A stretch of 33,044 nt of DNA from G963674505 sp964575975 (GCA_964575975.1 CAZNTU010000041.1:1-33044), one strand, 5' to 3'. Shown: positions 14,844 through 23,061, counted from the stretch's first letter. Notes: generated by a model from the sequence alone, not told the origin. Translations and numbers: made by a program.

Positions 14844-16294
14844 AAGCGCTGTCGGAAAAAACGGAGCCAATGGAAACACCCGATTCCGCCAAAATCCTGA
14901 TAGTCGACGACGAACCCTTCATTTGCGAAATCCTGTCCCGCCTGATGAAAAAGGAGGGGTTCGTACCCGTTACGGCCCATGACGGGGATTCGGCAATGGA
15001 GAAGTTGCGCCTGGAAGTCCCGAACGTTCTTCTGCTGGATTTTCGAATGCCCGGCATGAACGGCATGGAGGTCATGAAGAAGGCCAAGCGACTGGATCCG
15101 GATTTGCCGGTCGTGATGATTACGGCGTACGCCGATATCCAGGGAGCCGTGGAGGCCATGCGGGAAGGCGCGCACGACTATCTGGCCAAACCGTTCGAGC
15201 ATCACGAGGTCATTCGGATCGTACGCAGGGCCGTTTCGGAAAGGGAATTGAAAACCAGACTGAAGGACCTTTCCAATCAACTGGAGGAGCGGTTCGCCCT
15301 TCGCGAACTGATGGGTCCGAGCGAAGTGGTAAGCAAGCTGATCATGGACATCAACCGGGTGGCGACGTCGGATTTTTCCGTCATCATACTGGGGGAAACC
15401 GGGTCGGGCAAGGAACTGGTGGCGCGGGCGGTACACCATGCCAGCCCCAGGCGCAGCGGGCCCTTCGTGGCCATCGACTGCGGCGCCATCCCGGAATCTC
15501 TTCTGGAAAGCGAACTGTTCGGCCACGAAAAAGGCTCCTTCACGGGCGCCGTGAAACAAAAGCCTGGCAAATTCGAGATTTCCCAAAAAGGGACCTTATT
15601 GCTGGACGAAATGTTCAACATGTCGATGGCTTCGCAGGCCAAGCTTCTGAGGGTGCTCCAGGAAAGAAAAATCTACCGGGTGGGCGGCACGCAACCCATC
15701 GACGTGGACGTAAGACTCCTGGTGGCAACGAACAGAGACTTGGAGAAATGTTCATCGGAGAATTTCCGAAAGGACCTGTTTTTTCGCCTGAACGAATTCA
15801 CGATCAGAATCCCCCCCTTGAGACAACGAAAAGAGGACATCCCGTACCTCGCCAAGCGCTTTCTGACTTCGACGAACCTGGAATTGCAGAAGAACGTGAG
15901 GGGGTTCGGCGACGAGGCCATCGACATGCTGTTGGCGTACGATTGGCCGGGAAACGTGCGCCAGCTCCGGTCGCTCATCCGAAGGGCCGTTCTGATGGCC
16001 GACGACATGGTAACCGAAAAGCATTTGGACATGAAGCGGCTTCCGCGAATCGAGACCGCCCCGAAGGTCGAAAAGGAGTACTCCGCGTGGCAGGGAAGGT
16101 CGTTGAAGGAGATCGTGCGAGACAAGACCATGGCCGTGGAAAAGGAAGTGCTGACGAGAGTGCTCGAGGAAACGGGAGGAAACAAGGCGAAAGCCGCGCG
16201 TCTGTTGAAAATCGACTATAAAACAATCCATACGAAACTGAAAAGCCTTTGCATTTCATGCGACGGAGGGGAAGATGACGGATCGACGGAATAA
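14840..16294 (+). CDS. NtrC-family sigma-54 activating response regulator
   Basis: 484 residues with the full NtrC plan. The receiver domain (about 17-130) has the acidic pair in IVDDE, the phosphate acceptor Asp67 (LLLDFRMPG), Thr95 in VMITAY and Lys117 in AKPF. The AAA+ domain has Walker A GETGSGKE (185-192), the sigma-54 contact loop GSFTGA (232-237; the usual form is GAFTGA) and Walker B GTLLLDEM (251-258). The C-terminal Fis-type helix-turn-helix contains GGNKAKAARLLKIDYKTIH. Such proteins open sigma-54 promoters from upstream sites after phosphorylation. The start is the GTG at 14840, which overlaps the previous stop and has AAGGA eight bases before it. Two sigma-54 promoters in this window, one for its own operon and one for gvpA, make it the probable gas vesicle activator. 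Confidence 0.93.
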   Translation: MKALSEKTEPMETPDSAKILIVDDEPFICEILSRLMKKEGFVPVTAHDGDSAMEKLRLEVPNVLLLDFRMPGMNGMEVMKKAKRLDPDLPVVMITAYADIQGAVEAMREGAHDYLAKPFEHHEVIRIVRRAVSERELKTRLKDLSNQLEERFALRELMGPSEVVSKLIMDINRVATSDFSVIILGETGSGKELVARAVHHASPRRSGPFVAIDCGAIPESLLESELFGHEKGSFTGAVKQKPGKFEISQKGTLLLDEMFNMSMASQAKLLRVLQERKIYRVGGTQPIDVDVRLLVATNRDLEKCSSENFRKDLFFRLNEFTIRIPPLRQRKEDIPYLAKRFLTSTNLELQKNVRGFGDEAIDMLLAYDWPGNVRQLRSLIRRAVLMADDMVTEKHLDMKRLPRIETAPKVEKEYSAWQGRSLKEIVRDKTMAVEKEVLTRVLEETGGNKAKAARLLKIDYKTIHTKLKSLCISCDGGEDDGSTE

Positions 16295-16769
16295 AAGAGG
16301 GAGCGGTTCCGCGTTCGGCGGAATACTCGATTTTTTGGAAAAGCTGGGGGAACTGGCGGAAAAAGGGGAGCAACTGAGCAAAACCGTGCAGTTCGAGGGG
16401 AAGGATAAAAACGTCAAGGGTGTCTACGGTTTCTCGATGAAGTTCGGGCTGGGCGGGGAAAAGCCCGAGGTGCGGCCCTTCGGAAATATCCGGCCCGACG
16501 AGGAATCGGGAGAATCGTTCGTCCGGGAGGTTCGCGAGCCGCTGGTGGACGTTTTCGAGGAAGAGGACCACACGCTTGTCGTGGCCGAAATGCCCGGCGT
16601 CAGCGAAAAGGACGTCAATATCGAGGTGAAGGACGACCTTCTCGAAATCAAGGCCGAGAAGGGGGACAAGAAGTACCGCAAGGAGATTCTTCTGCCCCGG
16701 GCCTACCCGAGGGACAAGATGAAGGTTTCCTGCAACAACGGCATTCTCGAGATCAAGTGCGAAATGTAG
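16275..16769 (+). CDS. gvpH: GvpH-like Hsp20 family protein
   Basis: A 164-residue protein with an alpha-crystallin (Hsp20) domain in its second half, about residues 90-164 (PLVDVFEEEDHTLVVAEMPG, then LLEIKAEKGDKKYRKEILLP and CNNGILEIKCEM). The N-terminal half is charged and glycine-rich (SAFGGILDFLEKLGELAEKG, VKGVYGFSMKFGLGG), which is the arrangement of the GvpH type in bacterial gas vesicle clusters. Small heat shock proteins hold unfolded or aggregation-prone proteins; here the likely clients are hydrophobic Gvp subunits before assembly. The start overlaps the end of the regulator gene by 20 bases. The symbol rests on context plus domain, and a plain Hsp20 is the alternative. Confidence 0.82.
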   Translation: MTDRRNKRGSGSAFGGILDFLEKLGELAEKGEQLSKTVQFEGKDKNVKGVYGFSMKFGLGGEKPEVRPFGNIRPDEESGESFVREVREPLVDVFEEEDHTLVVAEMPGVSEKDVNIEVKDDLLEIKAEKGDKKYRKEILLPRAYPRDKMKVSCNNGILEIKCEM

Positions 16770-16830
16770 CTCTTTGCCCGTCGCCAAACCGGTCCCTCGG
16801 AACGGAGAGCGGGGCGGAAAAGGAAAAAAC

Positions 16831-18966
16831 ATGGCAACTTCGGAAAAATTGAAACTCAAGGTGGCCGAGGCGCTGAAAAAGGATGTCGGAAGGGCCTACG
16901 CCAGGATGGACCCGGAGGACATGAAGAAGATAGGGGTGTCCATCGGCGACATCGTCGAAGTCGCGGGCAAGAGAACCGCCGTCTGCAAGGCGATGCCCGC
17001 CTACATGGAACAGCGGGGGCAGACGAGGGTCCAGCTGGACGGCATCAGCCGGGAAAACGCGGGCTGCGGAATCGACGAGGCCGTTCTGGTCGTCAAGACC
17101 TCCTGCCTCCCCGCCGGCACGGTTACCCTCATCCCGGTGAACATCGCTCCGGCGAAACGGGACCTGAACTACATCGGAAGTCTTTTGGACGGACTTCCGA
17201 TCCTTGCCGGCGACCGGATTCAGGCGACCTTGTTCGGAAGCCGGTCGGCCGACTTCCAAGTCGAGAGCACCGTTCCGCTAGGTCCGGTCCTGATCAATCC
17301 CACCACCCGACTGGTGATCGGCAAGTCCCAGACCCAGACGACCGAGACGAGAAGACGGATTTCCTACGAGGATATCGGGGGACTGAAAAACCAGGTGCAA
17401 AGAATTCGCGAAATGATCGAGCTTCCGTTGAAGTTCCCGGAGGTTTTCGAGCGCCTGGGGATAGACGCACCCAAGGGCGTTCTGCTCTACGGTCCGCCGG
17501 GATGCGGCAAGACGTTGATCGCGAGGGCGATCGCGCACGAGACCGACGCCAATTTCTTTTCGGTCAGCGGTCCGGAAGTGGTCCACAAGTTCTATGGAGA
17601 AAGCGAGGCGCATCTTCGGAAAATATTCGAGGAAGCGAGTCGGAAGGGCCCCAGCATCGTGTTCCTGGACGAGATCGACGCCATCGCGCCCCAGAGGGAA
17701 AAGGTGGTGGGGGACGTGGAAAAGCGCGTTGTGGCGCAGCTGTTGGCCTTGATGGACGGGTTGACGCGCCGTCAGAACCTGATCGTGATCGCCGCGACGA
17801 ACATTCCCAACGCCTTGGATCCGGCGCTTCGTAGGCCGGGACGCTTCGACCGCGAAATCGGAATCCCCATACCCGACAGACACGGCCGGAGCGAGATTTT
17901 GGATATTCACAGCAGAGGCATGCCGCTCGCAGGCGACGTCAATATGGCGTATCTGGCCGAAATCACGCACGGTTTCGTGGGGGCGGATCTCGAGGCCCTG
18001 TGCCGGGAGGCGGCCATGATTTGCCTGCGAAGGCTTCTCCCGGACATCGATTTCAACTTGACCCAGATTCCCTACGACCAGCTAAAAACCCTGGAAATCC
18101 ACATGGACGACTTCCGGTCGGCTCTCAAGGAGGTGGAACCGTCGGCGATTCGCGAAGTTTTCGTGGAAGTGCCCGACGTGAAGTGGGAGGATGTCGGGGG
18201 AAACGAAGAGATCAAGAAGAGGCTGATGGAGGCAGTGGAATGGCCGCTCAACTATCCACTGCTGTTCGAAAAGGCGGGAGTCCGGCCTCCGAAAGGCATA
18301 CTGGTGTCGGGTCCTCCCGGATGCGGAAAGACTCTGCTGGCAAAGGCGATCGCCAACGAGAGCAACGTCAACTTCATTTCGGTAAAGGGCCCCGAGTTGA
18401 TCTCCAAGTACGTGGGAGAGTCGGAAAAAGGCGTGCGGGAGATTTTCCGCAAGGCCCGCCAGGCATCCCCCTGCATCGTGTTCTTCGACGAGATCGACGC
18501 GCTGGTGCCTTCCAGAGGATCGTCGGGCTCCGACTCCCATGTCGCCGAGCGGGTGCTTAGCCAGTTCCTGGCGGAATTCGACGGAATCGACGAATTGAAG
18601 GGCGTGCTGGTGCTGGGAGCGACCAATCGCCTCGACATGCTGGACGCCGCCGTGCTCAGACCCGGACGGTTCGACGAAATCGTGGAGATTCCGCTTCCCA
18701 ACGAAAAAGACCGCGAGGAAATTTTCGCCGTGCATTTGAAGAACAAGCCCCTGGCCGGGGAGATAGCCTCCGGCGAGCTTGCCAAGCGAACGGAAGGGTT
18801 CAGCGGGGCGGAAATAGAAGCCGTTTGCAACAGGGCGGCCCTCATGGCGGTCCGAAGGGCCGTGGCCGCGTCCGGCGGGGACCCGAACGCGAACGCGGGC
18901 GTCGAAATCGCTGCCGCGGACATGGAAAAGGCGGTGGACGAAATCGCCTCGAACGAAAAGTTCTAA
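16831..18966 (+). CDS. CDC48/p97-type double AAA+ ATPase
   Basis: 711 residues with the complete Cdc48/VAT layout. The N domain (about 1-185) comprises a double-psi beta barrel segment (KLKLKVAEALKKDVGRAYAR, VSIGDIVEV). The first AAA+ domain has Walker A GPPGCGKT at 221-228 and Walker B IVFLDEID around 276-283. The second has Walker A GPPGCGKT at about 494-501 and Walker B IVFFDEID, followed by the arginine-finger region RPGRFD in both. These hexamers unfold or pull apart protein complexes using ATP. In bacteria they are uncommon, but they do occur beside gas vesicle genes. I start at the ATG at 16831 with AAAAGG upstream; a TTG 57 bases earlier is in frame but less likely. A role in remodelling or clearing Gvp assemblies is inference. 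Confidence 0.92.
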   Translation: MATSEKLKLKVAEALKKDVGRAYARMDPEDMKKIGVSIGDIVEVAGKRTAVCKAMPAYMEQRGQTRVQLDGISRENAGCGIDEAVLVVKTSCLPAGTVTLIPVNIAPAKRDLNYIGSLLDGLPILAGDRIQATLFGSRSADFQVESTVPLGPVLINPTTRLVIGKSQTQTTETRRRISYEDIGGLKNQVQRIREMIELPLKFPEVFERLGIDAPKGVLLYGPPGCGKTLIARAIAHETDANFFSVSGPEVVHKFYGESEAHLRKIFEEASRKGPSIVFLDEIDAIAPQREKVVGDVEKRVVAQLLALMDGLTRRQNLIVIAATNIPNALDPALRRPGRFDREIGIPIPDRHGRSEILDIHSRGMPLAGDVNMAYLAEITHGFVGADLEALCREAAMICLRRLLPDIDFNLTQIPYDQLKTLEIHMDDFRSALKEVEPSAIREVFVEVPDVKWEDVGGNEEIKKRLMEAVEWPLNYPLLFEKAGVRPPKGILVSGPPGCGKTLLAKAIANESNVNFISVKGPELISKYVGESEKGVREIFRKARQASPCIVFFDEIDALVPSRGSSGSDSHVAERVLSQFLAEFDGIDELKGVLVLGATNRLDMLDAAVLRPGRFDEIVEIPLPNEKDREEIFAVHLKNKPLAGEIASGELAKRTEGFSGAEIEAVCNRAALMAVRRAVAASGGDPNANAGVEIAAADMEKAVDEIASNEKF

Positions 18967-18979
18967 GGAATTAAAGACC

Positions 18980-19795
18980 ATGGAGGAAAAGATCGAATCC
19001 GGAATCTACGTGTACTGCGCGGCCATCTCCCACCGGCTGGAAAGTCTCGACTGCGCGAGCATGGACGACAACGCCGAAGTTCTGTCGAAGCGTTTCGGCG
19101 ACCTGTGCGTCGTGTACAGCCACGCGAAGATAGAGGACTTTACGGGGGAATCCGGCGAGAACAACCTGAAGGACCTGGAATGGGTCGGACCGAGGGCGGT
19201 CGCGCACGAACAGGTCGTCCGGCGCGTCATGGAAACCTCTCCGGTCTATCCCTTCGGGTTCGCGACCATTTTTTCCTCCATGGAAAGCCTCGAAAGAAAA
19301 GTCGAACCGCATTTTCCCGACATCTCCCGCTTTTTGCGCGAGGTCGAGGGAAAACGCGAATACTCGTTGAAAGGATATCTGGCTCGGAAAAAGGCGTTCG
19401 ATTTCCTTTCCGAACGCTTTTTTTCCTCCGAAAAACAGGCGTTCGAGAGAATGTCCCCCGGAAAACGCTATTTCGCGGAACAAAAGCTGACGCGGAAAAT
19501 AGAATCAGCCGTGGGGACATGGGCGAAAGAAGCCTGCGAAAACTTTTTGAACCCCATGGTTACCCGGTTCAAGGAATATTCCGAGCGCAAGACGTTGTCG
19601 AGCGACGTTTGCGGAGTCGGTCTGGAAATGTTTTTCAACTTGGCGTTTCTGATCGAAGACGGCGACCGGGAAATTTTCGCCGACATGGTAGCGCGCGCGA
19701 AAGACGAGTTGGAAGTCGGAGGACTTTCCATCGCCACGACCGGGCCTTGGCCCCCGTATAGCTTCTGCAAAGGCATAGACGCGAGGAAACCGTGA
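18980..19795 (+). CDS. gvpL: gas vesicle protein, GvpL/GvpF family (copy 1)
   Basis: A 271-residue member of the GvpL/GvpF family. The N-terminal strand reads ESGIYVYCAAISH, the middle has MVTRFKEYSERKTLSSDVCG, and the C-terminus carries the family signature GPWPPYSFCKG. GvpF and GvpL proteins are minor components and chaperone-like partners that bind GvpA and seed vesicle assembly. It begins 13 bp after the CDC48-type gene and overlaps the next GvpL/F gene by four bases (GTGA), so the two are probably made together. Whether it corresponds to F or L cannot be told from sequence alone. Confidence 0.85.
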   Translation: MEEKIESGIYVYCAAISHRLESLDCASMDDNAEVLSKRFGDLCVVYSHAKIEDFTGESGENNLKDLEWVGPRAVAHEQVVRRVMETSPVYPFGFATIFSSMESLERKVEPHFPDISRFLREVEGKREYSLKGYLARKKAFDFLSERFFSSEKQAFERMSPGKRYFAEQKLTRKIESAVGTWAKEACENFLNPMVTRFKEYSERKTLSSDVCGVGLEMFFNLAFLIEDGDREIFADMVARAKDELEVGGLSIATTGPWPPYSFCKGIDARKP

Positions 19796-20550
19796 GCGTC
19801 CATCTTGCATATTGCGTTTTTTCGGAAAGGGGAAATCGCCCCTCGAATTCGGGAATCCGAGGTGTCGACGACGCTCCGGTCTACGATTTGTTCGCGGGGG
19901 GAGTCGGCGCCGCCGTCTCGAAGTTCGAAACCCCTCCCTCGCAGGAGATCCGAAACCTGAAGGCCTACGCAGACGTCGTCATGGAATACCACCGCCATCA
20001 AACCGTGATCCCCATGAGATTCGGACGGACGGTCAAAGAGAAGGACGACATCCTGGCCGCCTTGCGGGATGGCGGGACACTTTTCCTCGACAGGCTGAAA
20101 GCCATGGACGGATGCTCGGAAATGAGTATAAGGATCCTGGCGCAGGCCTGCCGGGAACCATGGGAGGAAAATCCCCCGAAAAAACCGGTCCGGCCAATGA
20201 ACGGCAAGGATTTCCTGATGGCCAGAAAGGAGTATTACGACCGAACCGAACGCATTCCGGCCGAAGTCGAGGAAAAGATCGAAAGTTTGAAAAGAAAGTT
20301 GGCCGCAACCTGCAAGGAATACCGTTTCGAACACGCCGGCCTTCGAAGGACCGGAGAAAATCGCAACTATGGTACGCCTGAAAACTGCATTCTTGCCTCC
20401 TTGTTTTTCCTGGTTCCCAATGATTGCATCGAAAAGTTCCGCCGCATCTACAGATCCGACAGCTCCGAGTCTTGCATCAAGACGCTATTGAGCGGACCAT
20501 GGCCCGCTTACAATTTCGTCTCCGAAATCGGCGTCTCTCGCGATCTCTAA
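19792..20550 (+). CDS. gvpF: gas vesicle protein, GvpL/GvpF family (copy 2)
   Basis: 252 residues, GvpL/GvpF family. It has the conserved central segment HRHQTVIPMRFGRTVKEKDD and the C-terminal signature LLSGPWPAYNFVSEIG. It is distant from copies 1 and 3 in this window. It starts at the GTG at 19792 with GAGG before it, overlapping the stop of copy 1. The N-terminal 30 residues are less typical of the family than the rest. The role is the same as for its neighbours: an accessory protein for GvpA folding and nucleation of the shell. The F or L label is arbitrary. Confidence 0.83.
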   Translation: MSVHLAYCVFSERGNRPSNSGIRGVDDAPVYDLFAGGVGAAVSKFETPPSQEIRNLKAYADVVMEYHRHQTVIPMRFGRTVKEKDDILAALRDGGTLFLDRLKAMDGCSEMSIRILAQACREPWEENPPKKPVRPMNGKDFLMARKEYYDRTERIPAEVEEKIESLKRKLAATCKEYRFEHAGLRRTGENRNYGTPENCILASLFFLVPNDCIEKFRRIYRSDSSESCIKTLLSGPWPAYNFVSEIGVSRDL

Positions 20551-20586
20551 CGATTGTTCATCCTCTTAAATTCGGAAGCCACGAAA

Positions 20587-22056
20587 ATGAAAACATCGGA
20601 AAACTATTCTTTCGAATGCGAGCGATACAAGAAGCTCTATACCATGTTGCTGGACGCCATTCCGAGTTCGGTTCTGATGCTAGACCGGGACTTGAGAATC
20701 GTCTCGGCCAACCGGAACTTCCTGATCAAAAGCAGAAGAACGTCCATGGACACCGTGGGCCGGCGGCTCGCGGAAATATTTCCGGCGGTGATACTCAACC
20801 ACATGAACATTCCGGCCCAAATCGGCAAGGTTTTCGAATCCAACATAGCCGCATCGGGGCATCGCATGTCCTACCGGGCGCCCGGAATGCCGATGCGCGT
20901 CTATTATTATCGGATATTTCCTTTTTCATGGAAGGGAGTGGTCGAAAACGTCATGCTTCTCATGGACGACGTCACCGAGCAAATACGTCTGAGCGAAGAG
21001 GTTCGAAGGGTCGAAAGACATTTGGCGAGCATCATCGACAGCGCCAGCGACATCATACTCTCGACGGACACCGACGGAAAAATCCTTTCCTGGAACCCGG
21101 CCGCGGAAAAAATATCGGAGTATTCGTATATGGAGGTCAAGGGACGCGCCTTGTCGGACTTCATTACGTCCGACAAGCTCGCGGAAATGGAAAAGGTCTA
21201 CTCCGCAATGCTGAAAGGCAAGGAATCCCGGATGGCCGAATGGGACCTGATAACGAAAAGCGGGGCGGGCATTCGTGTTTTCTGGGTGTTTTCTCCCATG
21301 AAGGACGAAAACTCCACCACCACGGGAATCGTTGCGGTCGGAAGAGACCTGACCGAGAGGAAAAAGCTGGAGGCGCACCTGTTGAAGAGCCAGAAGTTCG
21401 CTGCTCTAGGCGTGATGGCGGGCGGCATCGCCCACGAAATCAGAAATCCTTTGGCGATTTGTTCGTCGGCCGCCCAGTTTCTGCTCGACGACAATATCAA
21501 GGACGATTTTCGGAAGGACTGCGCTGAAAAGATACGTACAGGCATTCAAAGGGCCTCCATCATTATCGAAAACCTCTTGAGGTTCGCTCGCCCTTCGGGC
21601 AAATCCCATATGGAGCCCATCGATCTGAACGCCCTGGTGGAGGACTCCGTGCCGCTTATCTGCAACCAGGCGAAGATCCAGAAGATCGCCATAATAACGT
21701 ACTTTCCGGAAGAACCCGTCTTTGTCGTCGGCAACTCCAGTCTTCTGCAACAGGTTCTGATCAACCTTTTTTTGAACGCGATCCAGGCGATGCCCGACGG
21801 AGGAACGATCCGCTTGAGGATCGAACGAGCGAGGGACGAAGCCCTGATTCATATCACGGACTCGGGACATGGGATTTCGAAGAAAGATATAGACAAGATT
21901 TTCGATCCGTTTTACACTACTTCCCCGGTTGGTCGGGGAACAGGATTGGGCCTTTCCATTTCGTATTCCATAGTGAAACAGCACATGGGAAACATCGAAG
22001 TGGAAAGCGCAGAGGGAAAGGGTTGCACGTTTACGGTCAGACTTCCCGCAAATTGA
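20587..22056 (+). CDS. NtrB-type PAS sensor histidine kinase
   Basis: 489 residues, no membrane segments, so a cytoplasmic sensor. Two PAS domains occupy about 15-130 (LLDAIPSSVLMLDRDLRIVS) and 145-260 (IIDSASDIILSTDTDGKILS). The dimerisation domain reads VMAGGIAHEIRNPLAI, with the phosphate-accepting His at about 283. The ATPase domain has the N box INLFLNAIQAMPDGG, G1 TDSGHGIS and G2 GRGTGLGLSISYSIV. I chose the ATG at 20587 (GGAAG nine bases upstream) over a TTG 33 bases earlier. Placed between gvpL/F and gvpA, and in the same operon as the NtrC-type activator, it is the likely cognate kinase. The signal it senses is unknown; PAS domains of this kind often bind haem, flavin or small ligands. 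Confidence 0.92.
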   Translation: MKTSENYSFECERYKKLYTMLLDAIPSSVLMLDRDLRIVSANRNFLIKSRRTSMDTVGRRLAEIFPAVILNHMNIPAQIGKVFESNIAASGHRMSYRAPGMPMRVYYYRIFPFSWKGVVENVMLLMDDVTEQIRLSEEVRRVERHLASIIDSASDIILSTDTDGKILSWNPAAEKISEYSYMEVKGRALSDFITSDKLAEMEKVYSAMLKGKESRMAEWDLITKSGAGIRVFWVFSPMKDENSTTTGIVAVGRDLTERKKLEAHLLKSQKFAALGVMAGGIAHEIRNPLAICSSAAQFLLDDNIKDDFRKDCAEKIRTGIQRASIIIENLLRFARPSGKSHMEPIDLNALVEDSVPLICNQAKIQKIAIITYFPEEPVFVVGNSSLLQQVLINLFLNAIQAMPDGGTIRLRIERARDEALIHITDSGHGISKKDIDKIFDPFYTTSPVGRGTGLGLSISYSIVKQHMGNIEVESAEGKGCTFTVRLPAN

Positions 22057-22065
22057 TCGCAGGCG

Positions 22066-22551
22066 ATGCTTGAAACCGAATCTCGAGCTGTTGTTCGCAT
22101 ATATGGAGGCACGACCGCTTTGAACGAGACCGAAAAACTCTTCTTGATCGTCGATGACGAACCGGACATGTGCTGGGTGCTGGAAACCATTTTGAACGCC
22201 AACGGGATGTCCTGCAAAAAGGCCCTCGACGGCTGCGGAGCCCTCGATTTGATCCGGCGGCACAGGTTCGAACTGGTTTTCCTGGATGCGAAGCTTCCCG
22301 ATATCGACGGGTTGGAGCTGGCCGAAAGTATCCGCCTTTTGAACGCCGAAATCCCCATTGTTCTGGTGTCCGGCTACTTTTACAAGAACGACATGGCCGT
22401 AAGCGACGCCCTCGACAGAGGCGTAATCAGCGGTTTTATCGCCAAACCATTCCAGAACGACGAAATTCGGAAAGCTATCGAACTCTCGACGACAAACATT
22501 AAGCGAGGACAATGGCAAGCATTCCACCCTGGTATGGAATCGACTCCATAG
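22066..22551 (+). CDS. receiver-only response regulator
   Basis: A single receiver domain: the acidic pocket in LIVDDEPDM, the phosphate-acceptor Asp in LVFLDAKLPDIDG, Ser in VLVSGYF and Lys in FIAKPFQ. No output domain follows, so it would act by protein contact or as a phosphate shuttle or sink in the relay with the kinase 10 bp upstream. Two starts are possible. The ATG at 22066 has only a weak site. The TTG at 22120 has GGAGG ten bases before it and gives a standard receiver of about 143 residues. The last codons overlap the TATGGA-N6-TCCATA palindrome proposed as the upstream site for gvpA. Confidence 0.87.
   Translation: MLETESRAVVRIYGGTTALNETEKLFLIVDDEPDMCWVLETILNANGMSCKKALDGCGALDLIRRHRFELVFLDAKLPDIDGLELAESIRLLNAEIPIVLVSGYFYKNDMAVSDALDRGVISGFIAKPFQNDEIRKAIELSTTNIKRGQWQAFHPGMESTP
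22533..22550. promoter_or_regulatory. TATGGA-N6-TCCATA palindrome (putative upstream activating site for gvpA)
   Basis: TATGGAATCGACTCCATA shares 14 of 18 bases with the palindrome core at 14140-14157 near the head of the regulatory operon. It ends about 116 bp before the -24 element of the gvpA sigma-54 promoter, a normal distance for an NtrC-type activator site. It lies in the last codons of the response regulator gene. A second, overlapping arm pair is ATTCCA (22521-22526) with TGGAAT (22535-22540). Confidence 0.6.
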
Positions 22552-22615
22552 CAGGAAATCCCCTTTCAGGACGTCAGGGGAACCCCGCCATCTTCCGGCC
22601 ATCCAAATAAAAGCC

Positions 22616-22628
22616 CAATTCGTTGAAA
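22616..22628 (-). promoter_or_regulatory. candidate IHF binding site
   Basis: On the minus strand TTTCAACGAATTG matches the IHF consensus WATCAANNNNTTR at all but one defined position. It lies between the putative activator site (22533-22550) and the gvpA sigma-54 promoter (22666-22682), where IHF bends DNA at many such promoters. The consensus is loose, so chance is possible. Confidence 0.35.
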
Positions 22629-22665
22629 TTACAAGGCTTCGTTTTTTTTCGCCCATTCCTCCCGC

Positions 22666-22682
22666 TTGGCATTCCAATTGCA
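22666..22682 (+). promoter_or_regulatory. sigma-54 promoter of gvpA
   Basis: TTGGCATTCCAATTGCA fits the sigma-54 consensus with GG and GC exactly ten bases apart. Transcription would start near 22693, giving gvpA a leader of about 70 bases. No comparable sigma-70 promoter is evident in the 210-bp gap before gvpA. Confidence 0.82.
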
Positions 22683-22761
22683 AAACCAATTGTCGAAGCC
22701 ACAATGGCAAGGGTTCCGCAGGAACCTCTACTCAAACACCCAAAATTAAAGGAGGCTAATC

Positions 22762-22980
22762 ATGGCAAAAGTTCAAAAAACCACCGATTCTTCGAGCTTG
22801 GCTGAAGTTGTGGACCGCATCCTGGACAAAGGTATCGTCATCGATGCATGGGCCAAAGTATCCCTGGTCGGAATCGAGCTTCTGTCGGTCGAGGCCAGAG
22901 TTGTGATCGCTTCGGTCGAGACCTACCTGAAGTACGCTGAAGCCATCGGTCTGACCGCAGCCGCCGCAGCGCCGGCGTGA
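22762..22980 (+). CDS. gvpA: gas vesicle major shell protein GvpA
   Basis: 72 residues with the strongly conserved GvpA core LAEVVDRILDKGIVIDAWAK followed by VSLVGIELLSVEARVVIASV and TYLKYAEAIGLT. GvpA is the small hydrophobic protein that polymerises into the ribs of the gas-permeable, water-excluding shell, giving the cell buoyancy. The start has AAAGGAGG at ideal spacing, in keeping with a protein made in large amounts. It is the first gene after the sigma-54 promoter and is followed by a strong hairpin, which should raise its transcript level above that of the downstream genes. Confidence 0.98.
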   Translation: MAKVQKTTDSSSLAEVVDRILDKGIVIDAWAKVSLVGIELLSVEARVVIASVETYLKYAEAIGLTAAAAAPA

Positions 22981-23005
22981 TTTCTCTCGGCGTAATTTCT
23001 TAGAC

Positions 23006-23061
23006 GAGGGCCTTTCCAATCGAGTTTAGAGACAAGATTGTCCCCCTTTGGAAAGGCCCTC
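23006..23061 (+). terminator. hairpin between gvpA and the GvpC-like gene
   Basis: Arms GAGGGCCTTTCCAA (23006-23019) and TTGGAAAGGCCCTC (23048-23061) are a perfect 14-bp inverted repeat with a 28-nt loop, followed only by TTT. It lies 26 bp after the gvpA stop. It probably acts as a partial terminator or as a 3' end that stabilises short gvpA transcripts, with some readthrough into the accessory genes. Confidence 0.75.
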
